A stretch of DNA of 37,823 nucleotides from Bordetella parapertussis (GCA_945864585.1 CAMBCF010000045.1:1-37823), one strand, 5' to 3'; positions 16,617-25,671 are shown, numbered from the stretch's first letter. Numbers and translations are program-made. The notes: a model not told the origin generated them from the letters alone.

Positions 16617-17603
16617 CTACCCTTCTGCTTCCTGTCTGAGGTAGTGCGCTTCCAGTTCGTGCCGGATGTAGTCAAGGATGCGTGCATCCGCATCCGGCGC
16701 CAGACAATCGAATTGCGCGATGCTGTCATTTTCCATTGCGCGTAGCCAGGTGAGCTGCCGTTTGGCAAGCTGGCGGGTGGCGGCAATGCCTTGTTCGATC
16801 AATTCATCGCGGCCAAACGCACCGTTCAGATGCTGCCACGCCTGACGGTAACCGACACAGCGCATCGAAGGCATGGTTGATTCGAGCACGTATTCCTCGC
16901 GCAGGCGCGCGACTTCTTCCAGCAGGCCGGCCTTAAGCATGTCCTTAAACCGCGTGGCGATGCGTTCGTGCAGTACGGCGCGGTCGCTGGGCGTAATCAC
17001 AATGGTGATGGGCCTGTACGGAAAATAAACGTATTTGGGTTTGCTCAGCCACGTCGACATCGGCTTGCCGGTGAGATGGTAAATCTCCATCGCGCGCTGT
17101 ATGCGTTGTGAATCGTTTGGATCAATGCGCGCCGCGGTTTCGGGGTCCACGCTCATCAGATTGGCATGCACGCCGGGCCAGCCTTTCTCCTCGGCCAGCG
17201 TGTCGATCATCAGGCGCGTCATCGGATCGGCTGCGGGCAGATCATTCATGCCTTCGATCAATGACTTGAAATACAGCATGGTACCGCCGACCAACAGCGG
17301 CAGGTTGCCACGATCGGTGATTTCACGCATGTGGGTGAGTGCATCGTCGCGGAATCGCCAGGCGGAATATGACTCATGCGGCTCGATAATGTCGATGCCG
17401 TGGTGGGCGGTTCTGCGCAGAAATTCGGCATCGGGTTTGGCGGTGCCGATGTCCATTTCCTTGTAAATCTGCGCGGAATCGACACTGACGATTTCGCACG
17501 CCAGCGTTTCCGCAAGTTTGGCGGAAATCGCGGTTTTGCCGCTGGCGGTGGGCCCCATCAGAATCAGGGCTGGCGGATGGTTGTGCGTAGGCGTGTTCTG
17601 CAT
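16617..17603 (-). CDS. miaA: tRNA dimethylallyltransferase
   Basis: The 328-residue protein has P-loop GPTASGKT (17-24), SVDSAQIYKEMDIGTAKP (a DMAPP/tRNA-binding block), GIDIIEPHESYSAWRF, LLVGGTMLYFKSLIEGM and a C-terminal RQLAKRQLTWLRAM tRNA-contact helix. It adds the isopentenyl group to A37 of tRNAs that read UNN codons. Length and motifs are intact. It starts 2 nt after the mutL stop, the classical mutL-miaA pairing of proteobacteria, and is surely co-transcribed. Confidence 0.95.
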   Translation of the reverse strand: MQNTPTHNHPPALILMGPTASGKTAISAKLAETLACEIVSVDSAQIYKEMDIGTAKPDAEFLRRTAHHGIDIIEPHESYSAWRFRDDALTHMREITDRGNLPLLVGGTMLYFKSLIEGMNDLPAADPMTRLMIDTLAEEKGWPGVHANLMSVDPETAARIDPNDSQRIQRAMEIYHLTGKPMSTWLSKPKYVYFPYRPITIVITPSDRAVLHERIATRFKDMLKAGLLEEVARLREEYVLESTMPSMRCVGYRQAWQHLNGAFGRDELIEQGIAATRQLAKRQLTWLRAMENDSIAQFDCLAPDADARILDYIRHELEAHYLRQEAEG

Positions 17604-17605
17604 GT

Positions 17606-19420
17606 TCAGCGCCCGCGCATGAAAAGTTTGTCGAGTTCCGCAACGGAAAGTTGATGCCAGGTGGGCCGGCCGTGATTACACTGGCCCGAACGTTCGGTGG
17701 CCTCCATATCGCGTAACAAGCCGTTCATTTCCATAACTGTCAGTTTCCGGTTGGCCCGCACCGCCGCGTGACACGCCATGGTACCCAGTAATGCGTTGCG
17801 GCGTTCGGTGAGCACGTGGCTGGCACCAGTTTCGCGCACTTCCCGCAGTACGTCCATCGCCAGATTACGTGCGTCGGCATCGGCGAGCATCGCCGGTACT
17901 GCGCGTACGGTAAGCGCGGTGGGCGAAGCCGTGCTGATGGCGAAGCCGATTTGCTGCAGCATATCGCTGTTTTCTTCGGCGGCAGCGACATCCAGCGCCG
18001 TCGCGTTCATGGTCACCGGCACCAGCAGCGGTTGCATCGGAATGGCTGCGTCGTCGAGCGCGGTTTTGAGTTTTTCATACATGATGCGCTCGTGCGCGGC
18101 GTGCATGTCAACCACCACCAGACCGTGCTGGTTTTCCGCCAAAATGTAGATCCCCGCGAGTTGTGCGAGCGCGAAACCGAGTGGCGGAGCGCCGCTGTCG
18201 GCGGGTGCGAAAGGTACGAAAGATGCGCTGGGCGCGCCCGGTGATCCACTGTGTGCACCGAAAAGGGTTTGGTAAAACGCGCCGGACTCGCGCGCGGCCA
18301 ATGGCATCGTGCTTTGCGAGCGGTAGATCGGCGCGCTAGTGGTGAAGGCAGAAGGCGCTGCAGGGCTGGCGCCGCCGCCAACTGCAAACATCGGCGCATG
18401 CGCTTGTGCGCTTGCCACCGCACCCGCGGCGCCCGCCATGGCCTTGGATAACGCATAAAACACATACTGATGCACGCCGCGCGCGTCACGAAAACGCACT
18501 TCGGTCTTGGCCGGATGCACGTTGACATCCACCAGTGCCGGATCCAGTTCCAAAAACAGTACAAAAGCGGGATGGCGGTCGTGATGCAGCACGTCCTGAT
18601 ACGCCTGACGCACCGCATGGGCGAGCAATTTGTCGCGCACAAAGCGCCGGTTGACGTAAAAATATTGCGCATCGCGGCTGGCGCGGGCAAACGTGGGCGC
18701 GCCGATGCGTCCGAGCAATTTGAGGCCCGCGCTGTCTTCATGCACGGTGATCGATGATTGCGCGAAATCATCACCTTGCAAAGCGATGATGCGCTCATCA
18801 AGGCTTTGCCGCTTCAAGTGCCATTGCACGCGACCGTTGTGTTGCAGTGAGAATCCTGCGTCATTGCACGATAACGCGACACGGCGAAAGGCCTCTTCGC
18901 AATGCGCATATTCGGTGGCTTCGGTCTTTAAAAATTTGCGTCGCGCGGGCGTGTTGAAATACAAGTCGCGCACTTCAACCGTGGTGCCCGAGGTCAGTGC
19001 AGCCAAGGCTGCAGGTTCCGGGGCGGACAAATGCGGACCCTCGGCGGTAATCGACCAGGCGTGCTTTTCGCCGTTGCGGCGGCTCGCCAGCGTGAGCCGC
19101 GATACGGCAGCGATGCTCGCCAGCGCCTCGCCACGAAACCCCAGGCTGGCCAAGCGCTCAAGATCGTCGAGCGAGGCAATTTTGCTGGTGGCATGACGCG
19201 CCAGTGCAAGGGCGAGTTCGTCGCGCGCGATACCGGCGCCATCATCGCTGACTTTAAGCAATTTTGTGCCGCCGCCCGCGAGTTGTACCGTGACGCTGGT
19301 GGCGCCTGCGTCAAGACCGTTTTCGAGCAACTCTTTCAGCGCTGACGCTGGCCGCTCAACCACTTCGCCGGCGGCGATCTGGTTGATCAAGAGATCAGGC
19401 AGAACACGAATTTTATACAT
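17606..19420 (-). CDS. mutL: DNA mismatch repair protein MutL
   Basis: The 604-residue protein has the GHKL ATPase domain at the N-terminus (NQIAAGEVVERPASALKELLENGLDAGA, DDGAGI, ATSKI, GFRGEALASIAAVS) and the dimerisation domain at the C-terminus, joined by an Ala/Ser/Pro-rich linker (about 335-400). At 438-449 the sequence DMHAAHERIMYE matches the endonuclease motif D-Q-H-A-x2-E-x4-E except for Met in place of Gln; ACHAAVRANR and CNHGRP match later metal-site motifs. MutL couples MutS mismatch detection to strand incision. Divergent from pntAa across 83 nt. Confidence 0.95.
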   Translation of the reverse strand: MYKIRVLPDLLINQIAAGEVVERPASALKELLENGLDAGATSVTVQLAGGGTKLLKVSDDGAGIARDELALALARHATSKIASLDDLERLASLGFRGEALASIAAVSRLTLASRRNGEKHAWSITAEGPHLSAPEPAALAALTSGTTVEVRDLYFNTPARRKFLKTEATEYAHCEEAFRRVALSCNDAGFSLQHNGRVQWHLKRQSLDERIIALQGDDFAQSSITVHEDSAGLKLLGRIGAPTFARASRDAQYFYVNRRFVRDKLLAHAVRQAYQDVLHHDRHPAFVLFLELDPALVDVNVHPAKTEVRFRDARGVHQYVFYALSKAMAGAAGAVASAQAHAPMFAVGGGASPAAPSAFTTSAPIYRSQSTMPLAARESGAFYQTLFGAHSGSPGAPSASFVPFAPADSGAPPLGFALAQLAGIYILAENQHGLVVVDMHAAHERIMYEKLKTALDDAAIPMQPLLVPVTMNATALDVAAAEENSDMLQQIGFAISTASPTALTVRAVPAMLADADARNLAMDVLREVRETGASHVLTERRNALLGTMACHAAVRANRKLTVMEMNGLLRDMEATERSGQCNHGRPTWHQLSVAELDKLFMRGR

Positions 19421-19467
19421 GGAACAATCATCGTAACTATAGGTGATATTAACACCGTCTCATCGCT

Positions 19468-19473
19468 TATAAT
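19468..19473 (+). promoter_or_regulatory. TATAAT -10 box upstream of pntAa
   Basis: A perfect TATAAT lies 30 nt before the pntAa ATG (19504) in the 83-nt mutL/pntAa divergent region. Only a weak -35 (TGATAT) is present at 18-nt spacing. A GGAGAG ribosome binding site follows at 19490-19495. Confidence 0.45.
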
Positions 19474-19503
19474 TGTGGCTATGTAACATGGAGAGATTGC
19501 TCA

Positions 19504-20628
19504 ATGAAGTTCGGCATTCCCACGGAGACGCGGCTACACGAGAAGCGCGTAGCGGCTACACCTGAAACCGTAAGAAAACTCACTACTGGCGGACACCATT
19601 CGGTATGGCTGCAGGCCGGCGCAGGGCTCGCGGCCAGCATACCCGATGGTCAATACACCGCGGCTGGTGCGACGCTGGCCGCAACCGCGGCCGAGGTCTA
19701 CGCGCAATCCGAAATCCTGCTCAAAGTGCGTGGCCCGGATGCCGGCGAACTGGCGCACCTGAAAAGCAGCCACACCCTGATCGGCCTGCTCAATCCACAG
19801 CATAAGGAAGGCTTGGCCGCGCTGGCGCGATCGGGCGTGACAGCATTTGCAATGGAGGCGTTGCCGCGCATCTCGCGCGCGCAATCGATGGATGTGCTGT
19901 CGTCGCAAGCCAACATCGGCGGCTACAAAGCGGTGCTGATGGCTGCCAACACCTACGGCAAAATGATGCCGATGCTGATGACGGCGGCGGGTACCGTCAA
20001 AGCGGCGCGCGTGCTGATCATGGGTGTCGGCGTAGCGGGCTTGCAGGCGATAGCCACGGCCAAGCGTCTGGGTGCGGTGGTGGAAGCGACCGATGTGCGT
20101 CCGGATACCAAGGAGCAAGTTGAATCGCTGGGCGCGAAATTCATCGACGTGCCGCTGACCGATGCCGAAAAAGAACTCGCCCACGGGCAGGGCGGTTACG
20201 CGCGCGACATGGGCGACGAGTACCGCAAGCGTCAGGCGCTGCTGGTCGCCGAGCGCATCAAACAGGCCGACATTGTGATTACCACCGCGCTGATACCAGG
20301 CCGTCCGGCGCCGGTGCTGGTGACCGAAGCCATGGTGCAGTCGATGAAGCCGGGGTCGGTGATCGTTGATATGGCGGTCGAACAGGGCGGCAACTGTCCG
20401 TTGTCGGAACTCGACAAAACCGTGGTGAAACATGGCGTGCATTTGATCGGCGTGGCGAATATTCCGGCGCTGGTAGCGGCAGATTCCAGCGCTCTGTATG
20501 CGCGCAACCTGCTGAACTTTCTGGGGCTGATGCTCGACGCCAACACCGGCGAATTCAAAATCAACCGCGAAGACGAAATCATTGCCGGCACGCTGGTGTG
20601 TGCGGGTGGAGAGGTGTTAAGAGCGTGA
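19504..20628 (+). CDS. pntAa: NAD(P) transhydrogenase subunit alpha, part 1 (domain I)
   Basis: The 374-residue soluble protein has the alanine-dehydrogenase-like NAD(H)-binding fold: MKFGIPTETRLHEKRVAATP start, the NAD-binding glycine loop VLIMGVGVAGLQAIATAKRLGA near residue 175, the RQD-type loop SSQANIGGYKAV and IVDMAVEQGGNCP. It is domain I of the proton-translocating transhydrogenase, which drives NADPH formation from NADH using the proton gradient. This organism uses the split three-gene form. The stop codon TGA (20626-20628) lies inside the left arm of an inverted octamer repeat that separates it from pntAb. Confidence 0.95.
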   Translation: MKFGIPTETRLHEKRVAATPETVRKLTTGGHHSVWLQAGAGLAASIPDGQYTAAGATLAATAAEVYAQSEILLKVRGPDAGELAHLKSSHTLIGLLNPQHKEGLAALARSGVTAFAMEALPRISRAQSMDVLSSQANIGGYKAVLMAANTYGKMMPMLMTAAGTVKAARVLIMGVGVAGLQAIATAKRLGAVVEATDVRPDTKEQVESLGAKFIDVPLTDAEKELAHGQGGYARDMGDEYRKRQALLVAERIKQADIVITTALIPGRPAPVLVTEAMVQSMKPGSVIVDMAVEQGGNCPLSELDKTVVKHGVHLIGVANIPALVAADSSALYARNLLNFLGLMLDANTGEFKINREDEIIAGTLVCAGGEVLRA

Positions 20629-20721
20629 ATGGGTGAACGAGTGAACGGGTGAACGAGTAACCCCGATGCCGCTGGGTTAGGTTTTACCCGTTCACTCGTT
20701 GACCCGTTCACTCGTTCACGC
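20623..20721. repeat. Inverted octamer array inside the pnt operon, containing the pntAa stop
   Basis: GTGAA recurs every 8 nt on the left (20625, 20633, 20641, 20649; unit GTGAACGR). The right side (20680-20721) is made of 8-nt units TTCACTCG/TTGACCCG, the reverse complement type. Read on one strand, the two arms of about 40 nt agree at most positions, with a loop of about 17 nt (20663-20679). This predicts a very long hairpin in the pnt mRNA between pntAa and pntAb. The pntAa TGA is part of the left arm; the pntAb Shine-Dalgarno lies just after the right arm. Confidence 0.8.
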
Positions 20722-20737
20722 TTTTCAAGGACTTGAA

Positions 20738-21046
20738 ATGACCGTAGACCCCGTAATCACAAACCTGATGGTATTCGTGCTGGCAATTTTCGTCGGCTAC
20801 CACGTGGTGTGGAACGTGACACCCGCGCTGCACACGCCACTGATGTCGGTGACCAATGCGATATCGAGCATCATTCTGGTGGGCGCCATGCTTGCCGCTG
20901 GCCCAGTGGACGCGGACTGGGGCGTGTGGCTCGGCGCGGTGGCGGTGGTGCTGGCGGCGATCAACGTGTTCGGCGGGTTTCTGGTGACGCAGCGCATGCT
21001 GGCCATGTTCAAGAGAAAAGACCCCAAGAAATTGGAGGGCAGGTAA
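20738..21046 (+). CDS. pntAb: NAD(P) transhydrogenase subunit alpha, part 2 (membrane)
   Basis: The 102-residue membrane protein has three hydrophobic segments (about 9-24, 37-52 and 60-82) and a basic C-terminus, the usual form of the separate PntAb. It belongs to domain II, the proton channel. The frame is open from 20699, but the ATG at 20738 is preceded by AAGGA (20726-20730), so I take it. Its TAA is directly followed by the pntB ATG. Confidence 0.93.
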   Translation: MTVDPVITNLMVFVLAIFVGYHVVWNVTPALHTPLMSVTNAISSIILVGAMLAAGPVDADWGVWLGAVAVVLAAINVFGGFLVTQRMLAMFKRKDPKKLEGR

Positions 21047-22444
21047 ATGCTCTCCGCTAATCAGGTCGCGCTGGCGTATCTGGTCGCGTCGGTATTTTTT
21101 ATCCTGGCGCTGAAGGGGCTTTCTTCGCCACTGACGTCGCGGCGCGGCAATCTGTTCGGCATCATCGGCATGGCGATGGCGGTCGCGGTTACGCTGACGC
21201 TCACCCGCAACTGGATGGTGATCGTCGGTAGCATTGCACTGGGCGGCGCCATCGGCGCGGTAGTGGCGCGCAAAGTGCAAATGACGGCGATGCCGGAACT
21301 GGTCGCATTCATGCATTCGCTGGTAGGTATGGCGGCAGTGTTAATCGCGATTGCCGCTGTCAACAACCCGTTTGCGTTCGGTATCGTCAAGGCAGCAGGC
21401 GAGTCGATTTCGACGGGCTACAAGCTGGAGCTTTTTATTGGCACGTTCGTCGGCGCGATGACCTTTTCGGGCTCGGTGATCGCGTTCCTGAAACTCTCCG
21501 GGCGCGTGAGCGGCGCACCTCTCGTGTTCAGTGGCCAGCACATGCTCAACCTGTTGCTGGGCATAGGCATGTTCGGTAGCGGACTGTGGTTCTGCGCCTC
21601 CGGCGGCACCAACTGGACCGCATTCATTGCGCTGGCCGCGATTGCCTTCGTGCTGGGCTTTTTAATCATTCTTCCCATCGGCGGCGCCGACATGCCAGTG
21701 GTGATCTCGATGCTGAATTCGTATTCGGGGTGGGCAGCGGCAGGGATCGGTTTTTCACTTAATAACCCGATGCTCATCATCGCCGGTTCGCTGGTCGGCA
21801 GTTCCGGCGCGATCCTCTCGTACATCATGTGCAAGGCGATGAACCGCCCATTTCTGTCGGTGATCCTTGGCGGCTTTGGCACCGATTCCGGTGCGGCAGC
21901 CGCGGGCAGCGGCACGCAGAAAACGCATCGCAGCGGCAGCGCCGACGACGCGGCGTTCCTGATGGGCAATGCGGATTCGGTAATTATTGTTCCCGGTTAC
22001 GGCCTCGCGGTGGCGCGCGCGCAGCACGCCGTTAAAGAGCTCGCGCAAAAATTACGCGAGAAAGGCGTTACCGTACGCTTTGCGATTCATCCGGTGGCGG
22101 GGCGCATGCCCGGCCACATGAACGTGCTGCTGGCGGAAGCAGAAATCGCCTACGATCAGGTGCTGGAGATGGACGAAATCAACAGCGACTTTCCCACCAC
22201 CGACGTGGTGCTGGTGCTCGGCGCCAACGACGTGGTGAATCCGGCGGCGAAAACGCCCGGCAGTGCGATCTTTGGCATGCCGATTCTTGAAGTCGACAAG
22301 GCGCGCACTGTAATTGTGGTCAAGCGTTCGATGGCGGCAGGTTATGCGGGTCTCGATAATGATCTGTTTTACATGGATAAAACCATGATGGTGTTTGGAG
22401 ATGCCAAGAAGGTGGTGGAGGGTATGGTGAAGGCGGTAGAGTGA
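21047..22444 (+). CDS. pntB: NAD(P) transhydrogenase subunit beta
   Basis: The 465-residue protein has about eight or nine membrane segments in the first 260 residues (including VAFMHSLVGMAAVLIA and MPVVISMLNSYSGWAAAGIGF) and a C-terminal NADP(H)-binding domain III. That domain has VIIVPGYGLAVARAQHAV, the G-Y-G-x-A-V-A motif, then GRMPGHMNVLLAEA, VLVLGANDVVNPAA and the KRSMAAGYAG loop. It completes the PntAa-Ab-B complex at the inner membrane. The start abuts the pntAb stop. Confidence 0.96.
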   Translation: MLSANQVALAYLVASVFFILALKGLSSPLTSRRGNLFGIIGMAMAVAVTLTLTRNWMVIVGSIALGGAIGAVVARKVQMTAMPELVAFMHSLVGMAAVLIAIAAVNNPFAFGIVKAAGESISTGYKLELFIGTFVGAMTFSGSVIAFLKLSGRVSGAPLVFSGQHMLNLLLGIGMFGSGLWFCASGGTNWTAFIALAAIAFVLGFLIILPIGGADMPVVISMLNSYSGWAAAGIGFSLNNPMLIIAGSLVGSSGAILSYIMCKAMNRPFLSVILGGFGTDSGAAAAGSGTQKTHRSGSADDAAFLMGNADSVIIVPGYGLAVARAQHAVKELAQKLREKGVTVRFAIHPVAGRMPGHMNVLLAEAEIAYDQVLEMDEINSDFPTTDVVLVLGANDVVNPAAKTPGSAIFGMPILEVDKARTVIVVKRSMAAGYAGLDNDLFYMDKTMMVFGDAKKVVEGMVKAVE

Positions 22445-22487
22445 GGGCCGGCGCCGCACGCATGCAACGTCAACAAGGAGAGGCACG

Positions 22488-23267
22488 GTGACGGATGTGA
22501 ATCTGCAGCAGACGGCGGCCAAGTCGACGCCACACACGTTCCAGCAATTTGAGTGGCTGGCGCGTATAGACCCTGCGTACGAGGACGCGCGCCGCCATCT
22601 GGCGCAGCTGGTGTGGGCGCCCGCGGCGCCGGCGCTGGCGGTGAAGTACCGCGAAATCATAGCGGCGGTTATTCTCGGCTGCCGCGCCTATCCCAGCATC
22701 GAGGTGCATTTGCGCCGCGCATTGACGGAAGGCGCGAGCTTGCGCGAAGTGCTGGAGGGTTTTCAGACCGCGGCGATACTCGGCGGATTCCCGGCGCTGC
22801 ATTACGCGTTGCCGTTCATGATCGCGTTGCACGAGGAGTTGGGCGATAAAATTCTGGGCAGTGTCCCGGCCGCGCCGATTGCCGCGGCAAAGAAATCGGG
22901 GAATGTCGCACGCGGCCCGGCCACCGGTGCGGTGTCGCGTGGGATGCGCGAATGGGCTTGGCTGGATGCGGTAGACCCTGCCTACGAGTGCGCGCACCAG
23001 GATCTCACGGCCCTGGTGTGGACACCGGCCGCACCCGCGCTGCCGGTGAAGATACGCGAACTGGTTGCTTGCGCCGTGCTGGCCTATCGCGCCTTCCCCA
23101 CGCTGGATGGGCATTTGCGCCGCGCGGTGCGCGAGGGGGCAAGTGTGCGCGAGGCCGTCGAGGCGATGGAAACGGCGGCGTTGCTGGGTGGATTTCCGGT
23201 GATTCACTATGCGCTGCCTTTTCTCAGCGCCATCCACGAAGAGGTCGAGGCAGGCACGTTCGTTTGA
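22488..23267 (+). CDS. Tandem carboxymuconolactone decarboxylase-like protein (two repeats)
   Basis: The 259-residue protein is made of two homologous halves, about 23-116 and 160-254. Each has the order DPAYE, LVWxPAAPAL, a helix with AYPS/AFPT, HLRRA, REGAS-REA/EV, AAxLGGFP, HYALPF, HEE. This is the AhpD-like CMD fold duplicated in one chain, giving an internal pseudo-dimer. The redox C-x-x-C of AhpD is absent, so a peroxidase role is unlikely. The start is a GTG with an excellent AAGGAGAGG site. The gene lies 43 nt after pntB and 29 nt before a Bug receptor, so it probably opens a catabolic sub-operon. Substrate unknown. Confidence 0.75.
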   Translation: MTDVNLQQTAAKSTPHTFQQFEWLARIDPAYEDARRHLAQLVWAPAAPALAVKYREIIAAVILGCRAYPSIEVHLRRALTEGASLREVLEGFQTAAILGGFPALHYALPFMIALHEELGDKILGSVPAAPIAAAKKSGNVARGPATGAVSRGMREWAWLDAVDPAYECAHQDLTALVWTPAAPALPVKIRELVACAVLAYRAFPTLDGHLRRAVREGASVREAVEAMETAALLGGFPVIHYALPFLSAIHEEVEAGTFV

Positions 23268-23296
23268 TTTTTGTTGTTAGAGATTTAGGAGCATCC

Positions 23297-24280
23297 ATGA
23301 ACATGAAAATCGCGTATCGACGGTTGCCGCTGGTCATTTCAACGTTGTGCCTCGCCGCCGCAAGCGCGGCATGGGGGCAACAGGATTATCCAACCCGATC
23401 AATCCGCATGATCGTCGGCGTGGCGCCGGGAGGCGCCACGGATATACTCGCGCGCGCCATCGGCGCGCGGCTGAGTGAGACCTTTCGGCAGCAGGTGATC
23501 GTCGAAAACCGGCCCGGCGCCAACCACATCATCGGCGGTGAGCTGACGGCGAAGGCGCCGCGCGACGGCCACACCATTCAGATGATTCCCGAAGGCTTCG
23601 TCATCAATGCATCGGTGTATGCCAAGCTGCCGTTTGATCCGCTGCGTGATTTTTCGCCGATTGCGATGGTCGCGCTGGTGCCGAATGTGCTGGTGGTACA
23701 CCCTTCGCTGCCGGCGCGTACGGTTAAGCAGTTTGCGGCGTTCGCCCGCGCGCGGCCGGGGCAACTGAGTTACGGTTCTTCCAGCGTGGGTTCGCCCAGT
23801 CACATGTCGGGCGAACTGTTTAAGGTGCTCGCCAAAGTGGATTACGTCCATGTGCCGTACAAAGGCCAGTCGCTGGCGCTGGTGGATCTGATGGGCGGCC
23901 ACATCCAGTTCTTGTTTCCCTCGATACCGGCATCGGTCGCGCATGTGCGCTCGGGCAAGCTGGTCGCACTGGGCGTTACCACCCTGCAGCGTGCGGGTGC
24001 GTTGCCGGATGTGCCGACGATCAACGAAGCCGGGGTTGCCGGTTATGAGGTGAGCGGCTGGTATGGCGTAATCGGCCCCGCGGGATTGCCGCAATCGGTG
24101 GTGGCACGACTCAACAAGGAGATCAACGCCATCTTGCAGACGCCCGAAACACGCAAACAACTTTCCAGTGAAGGCGCCGATCCGCGCACGGGAACGCCGG
24201 AGGAATTCGGCGCGGCGATGGCCAATGATCTGCAGAAATGGGCGAAAGTGGTGGCGGCTGCGGGGATCAAAATAAAGTGA
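23297..24280 (+). CDS. Tripartite tricarboxylate transporter substrate-binding protein (Bug/TctC)
   Basis: The 327-residue protein has an N-terminal signal peptide (basic NMKIAYRR, hydrophobic LPLVISTLCLAAASAAWG, cleavage after about residue 26), then the Bug signature YPTRSIRMIVGVAPGGATDILARAI, VIVENRPGANHIIGGE and VPYKGQSLALVDLMGG. It ends in the usual WAKVVAAAGIKI tail. Bug proteins are periplasmic receptors for small organic acids or amides; most are orphans without transporter partners, as here. The ATG at 23297 is chosen because the signal peptide starts there. Only 5 nt separate it from the SDR gene, so both likely serve one pathway. Confidence 0.92.
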   Translation: MNMKIAYRRLPLVISTLCLAAASAAWGQQDYPTRSIRMIVGVAPGGATDILARAIGARLSETFRQQVIVENRPGANHIIGGELTAKAPRDGHTIQMIPEGFVINASVYAKLPFDPLRDFSPIAMVALVPNVLVVHPSLPARTVKQFAAFARARPGQLSYGSSSVGSPSHMSGELFKVLAKVDYVHVPYKGQSLALVDLMGGHIQFLFPSIPASVAHVRSGKLVALGVTTLQRAGALPDVPTINEAGVAGYEVSGWYGVIGPAGLPQSVVARLNKEINAILQTPETRKQLSSEGADPRTGTPEEFGAAMANDLQKWAKVVAAAGIKIK

Positions 24281-24285
24281 CATCC

Positions 24286-25098
24286 ATGCCGCGACTCAAC
24301 GGAAAAGTGGCCTTCCTGACCGGCGGCGGCGCCGGCATTGCCAAGGTTAGCGCCCTTGAATTCGTAAAAGAAGGCGCCAAGGTCGCCATAGTTGATATCA
24401 ACGCCGACGCCGGAAAATGCGCCGAACAGGAAATCAAGGATGCCGGTGGCGAAGTCCTGTTCATACAGGCTGACGTCACGCAGGATGCCGCAGTCAGGCA
24501 GGCGATAGACACCGCGGTGGCAAGGTTCGGAAAACTGGATGTGCTGGTGAACTGCGCCGGCGGTTCGGTGCTGGAGGACGTGCCGGTACACGAAATGAGT
24601 CTCGACATCTGGCACAAAACCATCACGCTTAATCTGCTGCACCCCTTTCTGGTGTGCAAGCACGGCATACCGCACCTGATCAAAGCAGGCGGAGGCTCCA
24701 TCATCAACTTTTCCTCGATGGTCGGCATGACCGGTCTCTACCGGCCGGCGTACGCAGCGGCGAAGGGCGGCATCATGTCGTTCACCAAAACCCTCGCCGC
24801 GCAATATGTGCAATACGGCATACGCGCCAATGCCATCGGCCCCGGCAGCATACGCACCGAGCGCGCGATCAAACGTTATGAGAACAAGGAATGGATGCAG
24901 TCCGAAAATCCGACCGGCGCGGTGAAGGAACGCATGATCGTGCAAAAGCTCTATCCGTTTTCCGTGGGCAACCCGATTGATATTGCCGCGATTGTGGTGT
25001 TTCTGGCTTCGGACGAATCGCGCATGCTGACCGGAACTACCATTGCTGCCGATGGCGGGCGATCTTCTTACCTTAAGATTTATGCTGGGGAAGATTGA
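24286..25098 (+). CDS. Short-chain dehydrogenase/reductase (SDR)
   Basis: The 270-residue classical SDR has TGGGAGIA (cofactor loop T-G-x3-G-x-G with the last Gly replaced by Ala, residues 12-19), DI in the acidic position after strand 2 (NAD preference), NCAGG, catalytic Ser in NFSSMVG, Y-x3-K in YAAAK, and the C-terminal GGRSS block. It oxidises or reduces an alcohol/ketone pair. The ATG at 24286 matches the family start; the longer frame overlaps the Bug gene. It is the last gene of the CMD-Bug-SDR run. Substrate unknown. Confidence 0.9.
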   Translation: MPRLNGKVAFLTGGGAGIAKVSALEFVKEGAKVAIVDINADAGKCAEQEIKDAGGEVLFIQADVTQDAAVRQAIDTAVARFGKLDVLVNCAGGSVLEDVPVHEMSLDIWHKTITLNLLHPFLVCKHGIPHLIKAGGGSIINFSSMVGMTGLYRPAYAAAKGGIMSFTKTLAAQYVQYGIRANAIGPGSIRTERAIKRYENKEWMQSENPTGAVKERMIVQKLYPFSVGNPIDIAAIVVFLASDESRMLTGTTIAADGGRSSYLKIYAGED

Positions 25099-25158
25099 GC
25101 GAATTGCACCGTATGCTATCCATGCGGCGCAATGCAGGTTGGTTATTGCGCCGGTGAT

Positions 25159-25671
25159 CTAAATCCGGGGTATTGCCGCCGTCGGCAACCAAAGTGTCAG
25201 CGGCGCATCAGGCAGGCTTTCGAACTCGTAGCGCTGGTACCAGGCGCGCGCCCGTTCGTCCTTGGCGTCGACAATTACGCCGACCATGCCGATTGATTCC
25301 GAAATGTGCAGGCAGCGTTGCAGGGCGTTGGCAAGCAAGAGTTCGCCAAGTCCTTGTCCTTGATGATCCAGCGCTACCGCCAAACGCGCCAGTCGCGCAA
25401 CGGGCAGTGGAAAATTCGGGAAGCGATTGGCATGCCTTTGCAGGAGATTTTCTCTGCGTATGCCCGACATGGCCAGGCTGTAGAAACCGTTAATCTTGGC
25501 GTCACTCGCCGCAACATAGGTGCGGCTGATATTTGCTGCTGCGTGCTGGCGGGCGAAGCGCTTGAGGTAAACATCCAGCGCTTCGATGCCACATGTGAAA
25601 GCGCGGCGGTCGTGATTTTTTGCCAGCGACTCGATTTTGACGGAATCGATCTGACTCAACGCTTTTGCCAC
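25159..25671 (-). CDS. GNAT-family toxin, TacT-like
   Basis: The 170-residue GNAT acetyltransferase has the acetyl-CoA loop HQGQGLG (103-109), an R-L-A strand before it and the conserved tyrosine Tyr145 in ARAWYQRYEF. N-terminal features FTCGIEALDVYLKRFA and RTYVA are typical of DUF1778-linked toxins. TacT-type toxins acetylate the amino acid on charged tRNAs and stop translation. The gene overlaps the antitoxin gene by 16 nt, which settles the pairing. All key residues look intact. Family-level call; no symbol given. Confidence 0.87.
   Translation of the reverse strand: MAKALSQIDSVKIESLAKNHDRRAFTCGIEALDVYLKRFARQHAAANISRTYVAASDAKINGFYSLAMSGIRRENLLQRHANRFPNFPLPVARLARLAVALDHQGQGLGELLLANALQRCLHISESIGMVGVIVDAKDERARAWYQRYEFESLPDAPLTLWLPTAAIPRI

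Noticed and set aside
19534-20442. Long minus-strand frame across pntAa
   Set aside because: Antisense to a clear pntAa; composition is artefactual.
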